In this document: in pieces, positions 56,437-64,000 of the stretch
Numbering within the stretch: the first letter of the stretch is position 1
Layout of the letters: every line of letters begins with the position of its first letter
DNA from: Brockia lithotrophica
GTDB taxonomy: Bacteria; Bacillota; Bacilli; Thermicanales; DSM-22653
Reading direction: 5' to 3'
DNA length: 64,000 nt
NCBI RefSeq assembly: GCF_003633725.1
Contig: NZ_RBIJ01000001.1
Location: 625,206-689,205, forward strand
The notes under the pieces: model-generated
Database searches by the model: none
What the model was told of the DNA's origin: nothing
What the model saw: only the letters and a program-made list of their open reading frames with translations
Program-made: the position numbers and the translations under genes

Positions 56437-59130
56437 CTACACGTCGGCGCGGATGAGCCCCTGTCCCGTCTTCTCCCGAATGGCCGCCTGCGCCGCCGCG
56501 AGACGGGCGACGGGAACGCGGTAGGGCGAAGCGCTCACGTAGTCGAGCCCGATCATGTGGCAGAACTCCACGGAAGACGGGTCTCCGCCGTGCTCGCCGC
56601 AGATCCCGAGCTTGAGTTGGGGCCGCACACTCCGACCCTTCTCCACGGCAATGCGCATGAGGGCGCCGACGCCGTCTCGGTCGAGGACGATGAAGGGGTT
56701 GTCCTTGAGGATCTTCTTTTCGAGGTAGGTCTGAAGGAACTTCCCTTCCGCGTCGTCGCGGCTGAAGCCGAAGGTCGTCTGCGTGAGGTCGTTCGTCCCG
56801 AAGGAGAAGAACTCGGCTACGCGGGCGATCTCGTCGGCGGTGACGCAGGCCCGTGGGATTTCGATCATCGTCCCCACGAGGTAAGAGATGTCGAAACCGA
56901 ACTCCTCGCGCACCTCTTGGTAGACGCGCTCGACGACCTCCCGCATGAGCTCGAGCTCGCGGACGTGGCCGACGAGGGGGATCATGATTTCCGGGCGCGG
57001 GTCGTAGCCTTCGCGCTTCAGGCGGAAGGCGGCGCGAAAGATGGCGCGGGCCTGCATGGCGTAGATCTCCGGATGGGTGATCCCCAGCCGGGTCCCCCGG
57101 TGGCCGAGCATCGGGTTCGCCTCACGAAGGGCGCGGACCTTGCGCAGGAGCGCCTCCTTTTCCCGAAGCTCGGCGGCGCGGGAAGGATCGCGCCGGAGCT
57201 CCTCCACCTCGAGGAGGAGTTCCTCGTAGTTCGGGAGGAATTCGTGTAGCGGCGGGTCGAGGAGGCGTACGGTGACTGGAAGCCCATCCATCACCCGGAA
57301 GATCTCGGTAAAGTCGCCTTCCTGCATGGGAAGGAGCTTCTCCAGGGCGGCGGCGCGCTCCTCTTCCGTTTCCGCAAGGATCATCTCCTGGACGATGGGG
57401 ATCCGTTCCGGCGCAAAGAACATGTGCTCCGTACGGGCGAGCCCGATCCCTTCCGCACCGAACTCGCGCGCGCGGCGCGCGTCCTCGGGCGTATCCGCGT
57501 TGGCCCGCACGCCGAGGCGGCGCACCTCGTCCGCCCATTCGAGGAGGGTGCGGAAATGTTCGCCCAGCGTGGGCTCGACGAGGGGGGCCTCTCCCAAATA
57601 GACGTATCCCGTGCCGCCGTCGAGGGAGATCACGTCGCCCTTGCGGATCACGATGTCTCCGACGTACGCCTCGCCCTTGGCTTCGTCGATCCGGAGGGCC
57701 TCGGCGCCTACGACGGCGGGTTTGCCCATCCCGCGGGCGACGACGGCGGCATGGCTCGTCATCCCCCCGCGGCTCGTGAGGATCCCCTGGGCCACAGCCA
57801 TCCCGTGGATGTCGTCGGGGGTCGTCTCCGCCCGGACGAGGATTACCTTTTCTCCTTCCTTGGCCCAAGCCTCCGCCTCATCGGCGTCGAAGACCACACG
57901 TCCGCTGCCCGCGCCCGGGGAAGCCGGCAACCCCTTGAGGATCGGCGTAAGCTTGGCGTTTTCGTCGATCCTTCGGTGCAGGAGCTTGACGACAACCTCC
58001 GGGTCGACGCGGAGGAGGGCCGTCTCCTTGTCGATAAGCCCTTCTTCGACCATCTCCACGGCGATGCGGACGGCCGCCTGCGGCGTGCGCTTCCCGGTGC
58101 GCGTCTGGAGGAAGTAGAGCTTGCCACGCTCTACGGTGAACTCGATATCCTGCATGTCCTTGTAGTGCCGTTCCAAAAGCTCGACGGTGCGGGTGAATTC
58201 CTCATAGACGCCGGGCAGGCGTTCCTTGAGGCGCTCGATCGGCTCCGGCGTGCGGATCCCCGCGACGACGTCTTCCCCCTGGGCGTTCGTGAGAAATTCT
58301 CCGTAGAGGACCTTTTCTCCCGTCGAGGGGTTGCGGGAAAAGGCGACGCCCGTACCCGAGTCGTCCCCCATGTTTCCGAAGACCATCGCCTGGACGTTTA
58401 CGGCCGTCCCGAGGGTGTCGGGAATCTTGTGGAGCTTCCGATAGACGATCGCCCGCTGGTTGTTCCAGGAATCGAACACCGCGCGCACGGCGCCGTAGAG
58501 CTGTTCGTAAGGATCCTGGGGGAACGGAGAACCGGTGGCCTTGAGGACGAGCTCCTTGTAGCGGCGGACGACTTCCTCCCAACCCGCGGCGGAGACTTCG
58601 GGGTCGCTCGCCACGCCTTCCTTGGCGCGAATCTCCTCGATGATCTCTTCGAAGCGGGCGTGCGGGATCCCGAGGACCACATCTCCGTACATCTGAATGA
58701 ACCGACGGTAGGCGTCGAAGGCGAACCGGCGGTCGCCGGTGAGGCGCGCCAGACCTTCCACCGTCTCATCGTTGAGGCCGAGGTTGAGGATCGTGTCCAT
58801 CATCCCCGGCATGGAGACCGGCGCTCCGGAACGGACGGAGACGAGGAGCGGGTTTTCTGGGTCGCCGAAGCGCTTCCCGAGCTTTTGCTCGAGCGCCCGC
58901 AGCGCTTCCTTCGTCTGCTCCCAAACCTCGTCGGGGATCTTGCGTCCGTTTTCGTAAAAGGCGGTGCACGCCTCCGTCGTGATCGTAAAGCCCGGAGGAA
59001 CGGGAAGGCCGATGCGCGTCATCTCCGCAAGGTTAGCCCCTTTCCCTCCTAAGAGGTCGCGCATGCCCTGATGCCCTTCTTCGAAGGCGTACACCCACTT
59101 CTTGGTCGCGCGTACGTTTGCCTCGCTCAT
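56437..59130 (-). CDS. ppdK: Pyruvate, phosphate dikinase
   Basis: An 897-residue enzyme that interconverts pyruvate, ATP and phosphate with PEP, AMP and pyrophosphate. Nucleotide-binding domain 1-350 (GGKGANLAEMTRIGLPVPPG near 29; SVRSGAPVSMPGMMDTILNL near 97). The phosphohistidine domain has SRGGMTSHAAVVARGMGKP (His near 456, regulatory Thr two residues before). The PEP/pyruvate barrel ends with GICGEHGGDPSSVEFCHMIG and the catalytic Cys. ATG follows AAAGGAGGG and overlaps the regulator stop (ATGA). Last gene of its operon; works in gluconeogenesis or PPi-linked glycolysis. Confidence 0.97.
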   Translation of the reverse strand: MSEANVRATKKWVYAFEEGHQGMRDLLGGKGANLAEMTRIGLPVPPGFTITTEACTAFYENGRKIPDEVWEQTKEALRALEQKLGKRFGDPENPLLVSVRSGAPVSMPGMMDTILNLGLNDETVEGLARLTGDRRFAFDAYRRFIQMYGDVVLGIPHARFEEIIEEIRAKEGVASDPEVSAAGWEEVVRRYKELVLKATGSPFPQDPYEQLYGAVRAVFDSWNNQRAIVYRKLHKIPDTLGTAVNVQAMVFGNMGDDSGTGVAFSRNPSTGEKVLYGEFLTNAQGEDVVAGIRTPEPIERLKERLPGVYEEFTRTVELLERHYKDMQDIEFTVERGKLYFLQTRTGKRTPQAAVRIAVEMVEEGLIDKETALLRVDPEVVVKLLHRRIDENAKLTPILKGLPASPGAGSGRVVFDADEAEAWAKEGEKVILVRAETTPDDIHGMAVAQGILTSRGGMTSHAAVVARGMGKPAVVGAEALRIDEAKGEAYVGDIVIRKGDVISLDGGTGYVYLGEAPLVEPTLGEHFRTLLEWADEVRRLGVRANADTPEDARRAREFGAEGIGLARTEHMFFAPERIPIVQEMILAETEEERAAALEKLLPMQEGDFTEIFRVMDGLPVTVRLLDPPLHEFLPNYEELLLEVEELRRDPSRAAELREKEALLRKVRALREANPMLGHRGTRLGITHPEIYAMQARAIFRAAFRLKREGYDPRPEIMIPLVGHVRELELMREVVERVYQEVREEFGFDISYLVGTMIEIPRACVTADEIARVAEFFSFGTNDLTQTTFGFSRDDAEGKFLQTYLEKKILKDNPFIVLDRDGVGALMRIAVEKGRSVRPQLKLGICGEHGGDPSSVEFCHMIGLDYVSASPYRVPVARLAAAQAAIREKTGQGLIRADV

Positions 59131-59957
59131 GGACGGATTCGCCCTCCTTTGATGAGTTCGAGGATGATCGCCGCCGTCTCCTCGACGGCCTTGTTCGTCA
59201 CGTCGATCACGGGACAGCCGATCCGGCGGAAGACCTCGTGCGCAAAGTTGAGTTCCTCGAGGATCCGCTCCATCCGGGCATACGAGGCATCCGGAGGAAG
59301 GCCCAGGGCCTTGAGCCGCGCCGTCCGGATCTTGTGGAGCGTCTCGGGTTGGAGGGTGAGTCCGACCACCTTACTCGCCGGGATCTGGAAGAGTTCTTCT
59401 GGAACGGGAACCTCGGGCACGAGGGGCACGTTGGCCACCTTGTACAGACGGTGGGCGAGGTACATGGACAGAGGCGTCTTGGACGTACGGGAGACGCCGA
59501 CGAGGACAATGTCCGCTTTGTAGAGGCCCCGAGGGTCCTTGCCGTCGTCGTACTTCACTGCGAATTCGATGGCCTCCACGCGCCGGAAGTACGACTCGTC
59601 GAGCTTGTGCACGAGACCCGGGATGAGCTTGGGCGTCTGTCCGAGCATCTCCCCGATCGCCCCGAGGAGCGGCGTGAGGATGTCGTGGCAGCGAAGGCCG
59701 CGGTTGCGACACGCTTCTTCGAGCGCATGCCGGATCTCCGGGACGACGACCGTGTAGACGATCATCGCCCCAAGCTCGCGGGCGGAAGCCGCGATCTCCT
59801 CTACCGTGCTCGGATCGTCGACGAAGGAAAACCTCCGAATTTCCACCTCTTCGTAGTTGAACTGGCTCACCGCGGCGCGTACGACGTACTCCGCCGTATC
59901 CCCCAGGGAATCGGAGACGACGTAGATCGTTCGTCCGCCCGCTTCGCGCTCGCTCAC
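59127..59957 (-). CDS. PPDK regulatory protein (bifunctional kinase/pyrophosphorylase)
   Basis: A 276-residue DUF299/PDRP (YqfL) protein. It inactivates PPDK by ADP-dependent phosphorylation of the Thr near the catalytic His and reactivates it by Pi-dependent removal. YVVSDSLGDTAEYVVRAA opens the domain; VGVSRTSKTPLSMYLA (about 151-166) is the P-loop; GLTLQPETLHKIRTARL and CPVIDVTNKAVEETA follow. Homologues also act on PEP synthase, but here the target gene is adjacent and overlaps by 4 bases. GTG start, weak ribosome binding site, coupled to the upstream gene. Confidence 0.94.
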   Translation of the reverse strand: MSEREAGGRTIYVVSDSLGDTAEYVVRAAVSQFNYEEVEIRRFSFVDDPSTVEEIAASARELGAMIVYTVVVPEIRHALEEACRNRGLRCHDILTPLLGAIGEMLGQTPKLIPGLVHKLDESYFRRVEAIEFAVKYDDGKDPRGLYKADIVLVGVSRTSKTPLSMYLAHRLYKVANVPLVPEVPVPEELFQIPASKVVGLTLQPETLHKIRTARLKALGLPPDASYARMERILEELNFAHEVFRRIGCPVIDVTNKAVEETAAIILELIKGGRIRP

Positions 59958-60691
59958 CTCGGCGATCGTCCATCCCCCCTCTCGCGATCCGTCGCTTCGC
60001 TGCGTTCCCGGGCTTCTGCGGCTACCCTACCGCCCGGAGGCGAGACGTCCTCGTCCTCCTCGGCCAACGCGAGGAACGCCCGCGTAACCGTAGTCTTTGT
60101 GAAGCGCCCCACGACCTCCCATCCGCCGACCCACCCGCTCCGCGGCACGACGACGGGCAAGGAATCCACCTCGTGCACGATGAGCTTTTTGGCCGCGTCG
60201 TACACGCTTTCCTCCGGGGTCGTCGTGTAGATGTGCGGCATGCGCGTCATGATCACGCCCACGGGAATCTTCGTGAGGTCTTTGTTCCCCAAGGCCGCCC
60301 GAAGGAGGTCCTTGCGGGAGACCACGCCGGCGAGGAGGCGGTCCTTGTCGAGGATGTAGAGCGTTCCCACGTCCTCCAGAAAGAGGCGCACGATGGCCTC
60401 GTACACGCTCTCGCTTTCGAAGATCACGATGGGAGGAGCGTGAAAGTCCTTGACCTTGAAGCTCCGGATGCGCTCCAAAAGGATGCGGTTTTCCCCGCGC
60501 CCCGCGTAGAAGTAACCCACCCGAGGACGCGCCTCCAAGTACCCCGCCATCGTGAGAATCGCGAGGTCCGGTCGGAGCGTCGCCCGCGTAAGACCGAGGA
60601 GTTCCGCGATCTTTTCCCCGGTGATGGGGCCCTGCTCCTTCACGATACGCAAGATCTCCCGCTGCCGCGGCGTAAGTTCGATCGAGATCAC
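59954..60691 (-). CDS. ccpN: CcpN-like repressor (HTH plus two CBS domains)
   Basis: A 245-residue regulator. An N-terminal winged helix (about 3-62: LTPRQREILRIVKEQGPITG, IAELLGLTRATLRPDLAIL) is followed by paired CBS domains (about 80-205: LYILDKDRLLAGVVSRKDLL and VPRSGWVGG near the end) that sense nucleotides. In B. subtilis CcpN represses gluconeogenic genes and lies upstream of yqfL, the same order as here. GTG 60691 with AGAAAGG upstream is preferred over an in-frame start 30 bases earlier. The charged last 35 residues are disordered-looking. Its targets may include this operon. Confidence 0.88.
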   Translation of the reverse strand: MISIELTPRQREILRIVKEQGPITGEKIAELLGLTRATLRPDLAILTMAGYLEARPRVGYFYAGRGENRILLERIRSFKVKDFHAPPIVIFESESVYEAIVRLFLEDVGTLYILDKDRLLAGVVSRKDLLRAALGNKDLTKIPVGVIMTRMPHIYTTTPEESVYDAAKKLIVHEVDSLPVVVPRSGWVGGWEVVGRFTKTTVTRAFLALAEEDEDVSPPGGRVAAEARERSEATDRERGDGRSPR

Positions 60692-60780
60692 CTGCCTTTC
60701 TCCCCTACCCCGGCGGACCACTCGGGAAAGGACAAATGAGACACGCTAAATGAACAACTAGCATGACACATTCATATCCT

Positions 60781-61411
60781 ACCGCAGGCGCCCATTCCGC
60801 GCAAGGTCCCGACGGTGACGTAGACGAAGAAGTGTCCGAAAACCGAATTCCCGGCCCACGGCAGAGCTCCTTCCCCGAACGGCATTTCTCGCGGCAGAGC
60901 GGCCTGTACGCCACAGGAAGGGCGAATTTGAACACAGGCTCTTTGGCGCGCTTTCGTCGGAGTGAACGCGGCGTTTGGAAGTATTCAGAGGCTTCGCAGA
61001 GGTGACACAACAGAACCAATATCGTACAATATTTCCGGATCTTCTCCGGTTTGGGGAGAAAAGACGCGCGGTGCGGTTTGTCCCGACACGACGACACGCG
61101 ACTTGCGGCTGCGGGAAATGCCCCGGGGAAGCGCTGCGCACCTGAGGAAGAGCAGTCCTCACGGATTGAAAGGACTTAGGAGGAGATTTATCGATGATCA
61201 GGCGCCTGATGTCCTTGGATCGCAAGGTTTGGATTAAGGTTTGGATTGCGGTTATCCTCTTGGCTCTCCTCGTAGTTTCAGGCGGTGTGGCTTTCACCCT
61301 GCAACCTTTTCGGGATAAGCACGTCGACGACGCGGCGCGCCAAGAAGACCTCACGGCAAGCATCGCCGCTTCCGAAGAGGTACAGCCCGCGAAAAACCCT
61401 CTCCCCCCCGG
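60781..61411 (+). repeat. First copy of a 631-bp (or longer) direct repeat
   Basis: Matches 63370-64000 at a constant offset of 2,589 bases without gaps. I count about 17 mismatches in the first 180 bases and two in the remaining 451, so the copies are nearly identical over the promoter, leader and first 72 codons of the anchored-protein gene. Defines the left edge of the terminal island; no open frame in the first 180 bases looks selected. Confidence 0.95.
61002..61030 (+). promoter_or_regulatory. Promoter of the island gene, with a 155-base leader
   Basis: GTGACA (61002-61007; ATGACA in the second copy), 17-base spacer, TACAAT (61025-61030). The leader to 61193 can form a TGAGGA...TCCTCA hairpin (near 61142-61160) ahead of the ribosome binding site; no known riboswitch core is recognised. 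Confidence 0.65.
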
Positions 61412-62759
61412 CGTGGAGGAGCCGTACTGCGATTGTCTCGCGGATAAGCTCCGTCCGCCTGAAGATTGGCTTCCGACGCGTTACTCTAAGTCCATGTGGG
61501 CTACGCGTAAGCTTCCTACGGAAGAGGAGATTAAGGAGTACCGGGAAACTAAGCGACATACAGAGCCCAAGACTTCAGAAGAAATGCTTATGAGTGATTT
61601 AGTAAATGATGATGGCTACCGTACTCCGGATTATTATGTGACCAGAGATTTTAGGGACAGGGTAGACCTTGAGAGCGCTGGGGGGCTTCGAGACGTCTAT
61701 TACGACAATAAGACCTACTACGATCGCATCCGGTTTGAATATCTCGGCCCCGAGTATTACAAGGGCCCGATTCCTGGGAGCCGCATTGAAGAGGCCTTCA
61801 TGGAGCGGTACGCGGTGTCGAAGGCTGACAACCCTAAGGCCTTTCGTCCGGAGTTTCAGCCGAAGCTCGATGGCCGTTCGCTTGCGGAAAAACCCGATGC
61901 GTACGACGCGGAATCTGGACTCCTTTGGGATGAGCTGATTCCTTCGGCGCAAGATATGAGTGGCCTTGACTTTTTACGAGCCGGGTTTGCGAACGTCATT
62001 CTTCTCGACTACAAGCTCGATGAGAACGGCCACTTGAAGGAGTTTATCTTCCGTCCCATTGGCCGACGGGAGGCCTTCCGCGTCACGATCACTCCTCCCA
62101 TTGAGAGCTTCATCGAGAACCATTTTTGGGGCGGCTGGAATACTCTAGACATCAACACCATTGCCACAATACGCGCCAACAAGGAAAATGAGCAGTACCT
62201 CCAGGATCTCATTCGCTACCGCCAGCCGGTCTACATTCACTTAAACAAGGATTTCAAGCGTAAGCTCCCAGAAACCAATGTGATCTCATGGAAGGGCCAC
62301 GAAGAGTACATCCGGATTTTCGATCCCGAGGACAACAAGATTGTCAGGGAGGTGACGTATTCTCGAGCGGGGAATCCCAACTCCTTTGTGCTGACGTATA
62401 CCGGTGGTGATTTTGTCTTTGAACTTTCCGCTGGTGCCTTTGGCTTGAGTAGAGTACGCGTTCCGGCGACTGAGTCGTACCCGGACATCATCGCACAGAG
62501 GATGAAGGAGAATCCCGATCCCAACGAGCTCAAAAAGATAGAGAATGATCTCAATAACGTTTGGAGCTCCCGGAAGACCGACGCCGACGAGGTCGTGTAC
62601 GTTTACAAGTACAGTCTGAGGGATCGCCTTGTCGCACTCGCCCCGCCGTTTACGGGTCTCAAGGAGTACCATGGTCCAGTCAACAATCCGGATGCAGACA
62701 GACCGGAATGGAAGAAGGATCCTAAGGAGTTTGTGAGGCATTGGGGTTGGCGCTTTTGA
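61194..62759 (+). CDS. Anchored extracytoplasmic protein of unknown family
   Basis: A 521-residue protein I do not recognise. Residues about 14-36 (IKVWIAVILLALLVVSGGVA) form a membrane anchor; an Ala/Asp/Glu-rich stalk follows to about 72; the rest is a large soluble domain rich in Tyr, Asp and Arg (YYVTRDFRDRVDLES, YDRIRFEYLGPEYYKGPIPG, ENHFWGGWNTLDINTI). One Cys pair (CDC) follows the stalk. Codon use is more A/T-rich than the neighbours, about 50% G+C by eye, so probable transfer. ATG after AGGAGGAG. The first 72 codons and the upstream region recur at 63783. Followed by a terminator. Confidence 0.8.
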   Translation: MIRRLMSLDRKVWIKVWIAVILLALLVVSGGVAFTLQPFRDKHVDDAARQEDLTASIAASEEVQPAKNPLPPGVEEPYCDCLADKLRPPEDWLPTRYSKSMWATRKLPTEEEIKEYRETKRHTEPKTSEEMLMSDLVNDDGYRTPDYYVTRDFRDRVDLESAGGLRDVYYDNKTYYDRIRFEYLGPEYYKGPIPGSRIEEAFMERYAVSKADNPKAFRPEFQPKLDGRSLAEKPDAYDAESGLLWDELIPSAQDMSGLDFLRAGFANVILLDYKLDENGHLKEFIFRPIGRREAFRVTITPPIESFIENHFWGGWNTLDINTIATIRANKENEQYLQDLIRYRQPVYIHLNKDFKRKLPETNVISWKGHEEYIRIFDPEDNKIVREVTYSRAGNPNSFVLTYTGGDFVFELSAGAFGLSRVRVPATESYPDIIAQRMKENPDPNELKKIENDLNNVWSSRKTDADEVVYVYKYSLRDRLVALAPPFTGLKEYHGPVNNPDADRPEWKKDPKEFVRHWGWRF

Positions 62760-62775
62760 GTCGAATCTTTCATGT

Positions 62776-62804
62776 CCGCCCGTCTGAGTGACGGGCGGTT
62801 TTTT
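62776..62804 (+). terminator. Terminator between the two island genes
   Basis: CCGCCCGTC (62776-62784), loop TGAGT, GACGGGCGG (62790-62798), then six T. Textbook intrinsic terminator, 17 bases after the first gene's stop. The next gene starts 27 bases later, so it is expressed by read-through or a promoter not seen. Confidence 0.9.
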
Positions 62805-62831
62805 ATGAGAGCGTTCAAGGGGGGAGTACGC

Positions 62832-63554
62832 GTGCGGTGGAAAAGAGCTATCGCGGTGAGCCTTGTGTTAGTTCTTCTTTCCGCATTTATTCCCCAGGGT
62901 GCTTCTTCGGCAAGCATCCAAGTGGGGATCTCAAAGGGAAAGACAAAACCGAGCGGCCTTGCGTTTTTTGCTCCGAATAAAGATCTCGCGGTGATTGAGC
63001 TTCCGTTTGACATCACAGGACTCCAAGGCTATACGTACCTCGAGGTGAAGGGGAATCAGAGTTTTAATATCCCATTGATTGAACCTAGTGATAAATTAAG
63101 TAAAAGTTTTTCTAAAGTTGATGCAAAAAAACAACTACAAAACCACACGATTCTTGATGCTGACTTAGGTGGCGCCACCAAGTTGTCTGAGGTTATCGCA
63201 TCTTTTATCACAGAAAACTTTCCTTCTTTAGCGGAACAACTTAAAGAACCTGTTGGAAAGACAAGATACTCCTCCGGATATCCCGTTATTCGCTGGGACC
63301 GCCTTAGAGACACAACATTTGAAATATCGGACAAGCCGCTTTATTTTAGCGCAAAGATCGTGAACTCCGACCGCAGGCGCCCATTCCGCGCAAGGGCGCC
63401 ACGGGGACCAAGACGAAGAAGTGTCCGAAAACCGAACTTCCGGTCCGCTGCAGAGCTCCTTCCCCGAACGACATCTCTCGCGGCAGAGCGGCCTGTACGC
63501 CACAGGAAGGGCGAATTTGAACACAGGTTCTTGGGTGTGCTTTCGTCGGAGTGA
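62832..63554 (+). CDS. Secreted protein of unknown family, truncated by the tandem duplication
   Basis: The first about 179 codons (to 63369) encode a secreted protein I do not recognise: a signal peptide (about 1-28, AIAVSLVLVLLSAFIPQGAS) and a domain with LAFFAPNKDLAVIELPFDIT and SGYPVIRWDRLRDTTFEISD. At 63370 the second repeat copy begins and the frame continues into Arg-rich sequence (DRRRPFRARAPRG) that does not look like protein. So the gene has lost its natural 3' end. GTG 62832 follows AAGGGGGGAG. Bases 63050-63260 are the most A/T-rich in the window. Confidence 0.7.
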   Translation: MRWKRAIAVSLVLVLLSAFIPQGASSASIQVGISKGKTKPSGLAFFAPNKDLAVIELPFDITGLQGYTYLEVKGNQSFNIPLIEPSDKLSKSFSKVDAKKQLQNHTILDADLGGATKLSEVIASFITENFPSLAEQLKEPVGKTRYSSGYPVIRWDRLRDTTFEISDKPLYFSAKIVNSDRRRPFRARAPRGPRRRSVRKPNFRSAAELLPRTTSLAAERPVRHRKGEFEHRFLGVLSSE

Positions 63555-64000
63555 ACGCGGCGTTTGGAAGTATTCAGAGGCTTCGCAGAGATGACACAAC
63601 AGAACCAATATCGTACAATATTTCCGGATCTTCTCCGGTTTGGGGAGAAAAGACGCGCGGTGCGGTTTGTCCCGACACGACGACACGCGACTTGCGGCTG
63701 CGGGAAATGCCCCGGGGAAGCGCTGCGCACCTGAGGAAGAGCAGTCCTCACGGATTGAAAGGACTTAGGAGGAGATTTATCGATGATCAGGCGCCTGATG
63801 TCCTTGGATCGCAAGGTTTGGATTAAGGTTTGGATTGCGGTTATCCTCTTGGCTCTCCTCGTAGTTTCAGGCGGTGTGGCTTTCACCCTGCAACCTTTTC
63901 GGGATAAGCACGTCGACGACGCGGCGCGCCAAGAAGACCTCACGGCAAGCATCGCCGCTTCCGAAGAGGTACAGCCCGCGAAAAACCCTCTCCCCCCTGG
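63370..64000 (+). repeat. Second copy of the direct repeat, running off the window
   Basis: Copy of 60781-61411 (see there), opening inside the secreted-protein gene. It includes the promoter (63591-63619), leader, ribosome binding site and the start of a second anchored-protein gene. The true length is unknown because the window ends inside it. Confidence 0.95.
63783..64000 (+). CDS. Second copy of the anchored protein, 5' part only
   Basis: Seventy-two codons identical in protein sequence to the start of the gene at 61194: cytoplasmic tip, membrane helix and the stalk up to KNPLPP. The only base difference in this part is one C/T change at 63998. Whether the extracellular domain is also a copy or differs cannot be seen, as the window ends here. 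Confidence 0.85.
   Translation, partial: MIRRLMSLDRKVWIKVWIAVILLALLVVSGGVAFTLQPFRDKHVDDAARQEDLTASIAASEEVQPAKNPLPP

Noticed and set aside
60763..61005. An 80-codon frame at the left edge of the island, and a 194-codon frame on the opposite strand
   Set aside because: Both recur in the second repeat copy only because the DNA is duplicated. Most base changes between copies change the residue in either frame, so there is no sign of selection, and neither has a ribosome binding site.

Overview
The window is bacterial chromosome, about 62-66% G+C by eye, with strong AGGAGG-type ribosome binding sites, many GTG/TTG starts and sigma-A-like promoters. Gene order points to a high-GC, probably thermophilic member of the Firmicutes (Bacillota). 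An AI-2E-type permease, alaS (with a T-box leader), ireB-family gene, ruvX/yqgF, DUF1292 gene and mltG lie in the order of the B. subtilis yrrI-alaS-yrzL-yrrK-yrzB-yrrL block. hisS-aspS is followed by a structured-RNA candidate where B. subtilis has 6S-1 RNA, and a ccpN-like gene, the PPDK regulator gene and ppdK form an operon. The genus cannot be fixed from sequence alone.

Layout. 1-1.3 kb: a small Cys-rich membrane protein and an Hsp20 chaperone. 1.3-3.7 kb: a zinc-uptake operon znuC-znuB-zur behind a perfect Zur box. 3.7-15 kb: the housekeeping block mltG to AI-2E permease, two small conserved-type proteins, the 6S-like RNA, aspS and hisS. 15-19 kb: a bifunctional-nuclease-family protein, macro-domain protein, NAD(P)HX repair enzyme, 3-methyladenine glycosylase and YjbQ. 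19.2-25 kb: a two-component system tail-to-tail with a MacAB-like exporter. 25-27.7 kb: a two-gene AmmeMemoRadiSam set. 27.7-31.6 kb: a heterodimeric ABC exporter behind a palindromic operator. 31.6-37.4 kb: YggS, an ABC-2 exporter whose ATPase gene is frameshifted, a Tat-exported phosphoesterase and an MHS-type permease.

37.7-48.9 kb is a nearly continuous DNA-uptake locus: comGC-like pilin, comGA ATPase, comGB platform, four minor pseudopilins (one frameshifted), a PLD-family nuclease, a TraX-family membrane protein, a second PLD nuclease, comEA and comEC. The ComEC C-terminal domain seems to have lost its metallo-beta-lactamase metal ligands, while two secreted or anchored HKD nucleases sit in the same locus. 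This suggests that the nuclease step of transformation may have been handed to separate proteins, and it is the most interesting hypothesis in the window.

49-60.7 kb: a proline-rich YqfQ/VrrA-like protein, a DUF59 protein, a biotin acquisition operon (bioB-bioY-fused ecfAA'-ecfT) with an array of BirA-like half-sites, a DUF72 protein, and the ccpN-like/PPDK-regulator/ppdK operon. From 60.78 kb to the end the base composition drops and a 2,589-bp tandem unit begins. It carries a promoter and leader, an unrecognised anchored protein and an unrecognised secreted protein. The second copy starts inside the secreted-protein gene and runs off the window.
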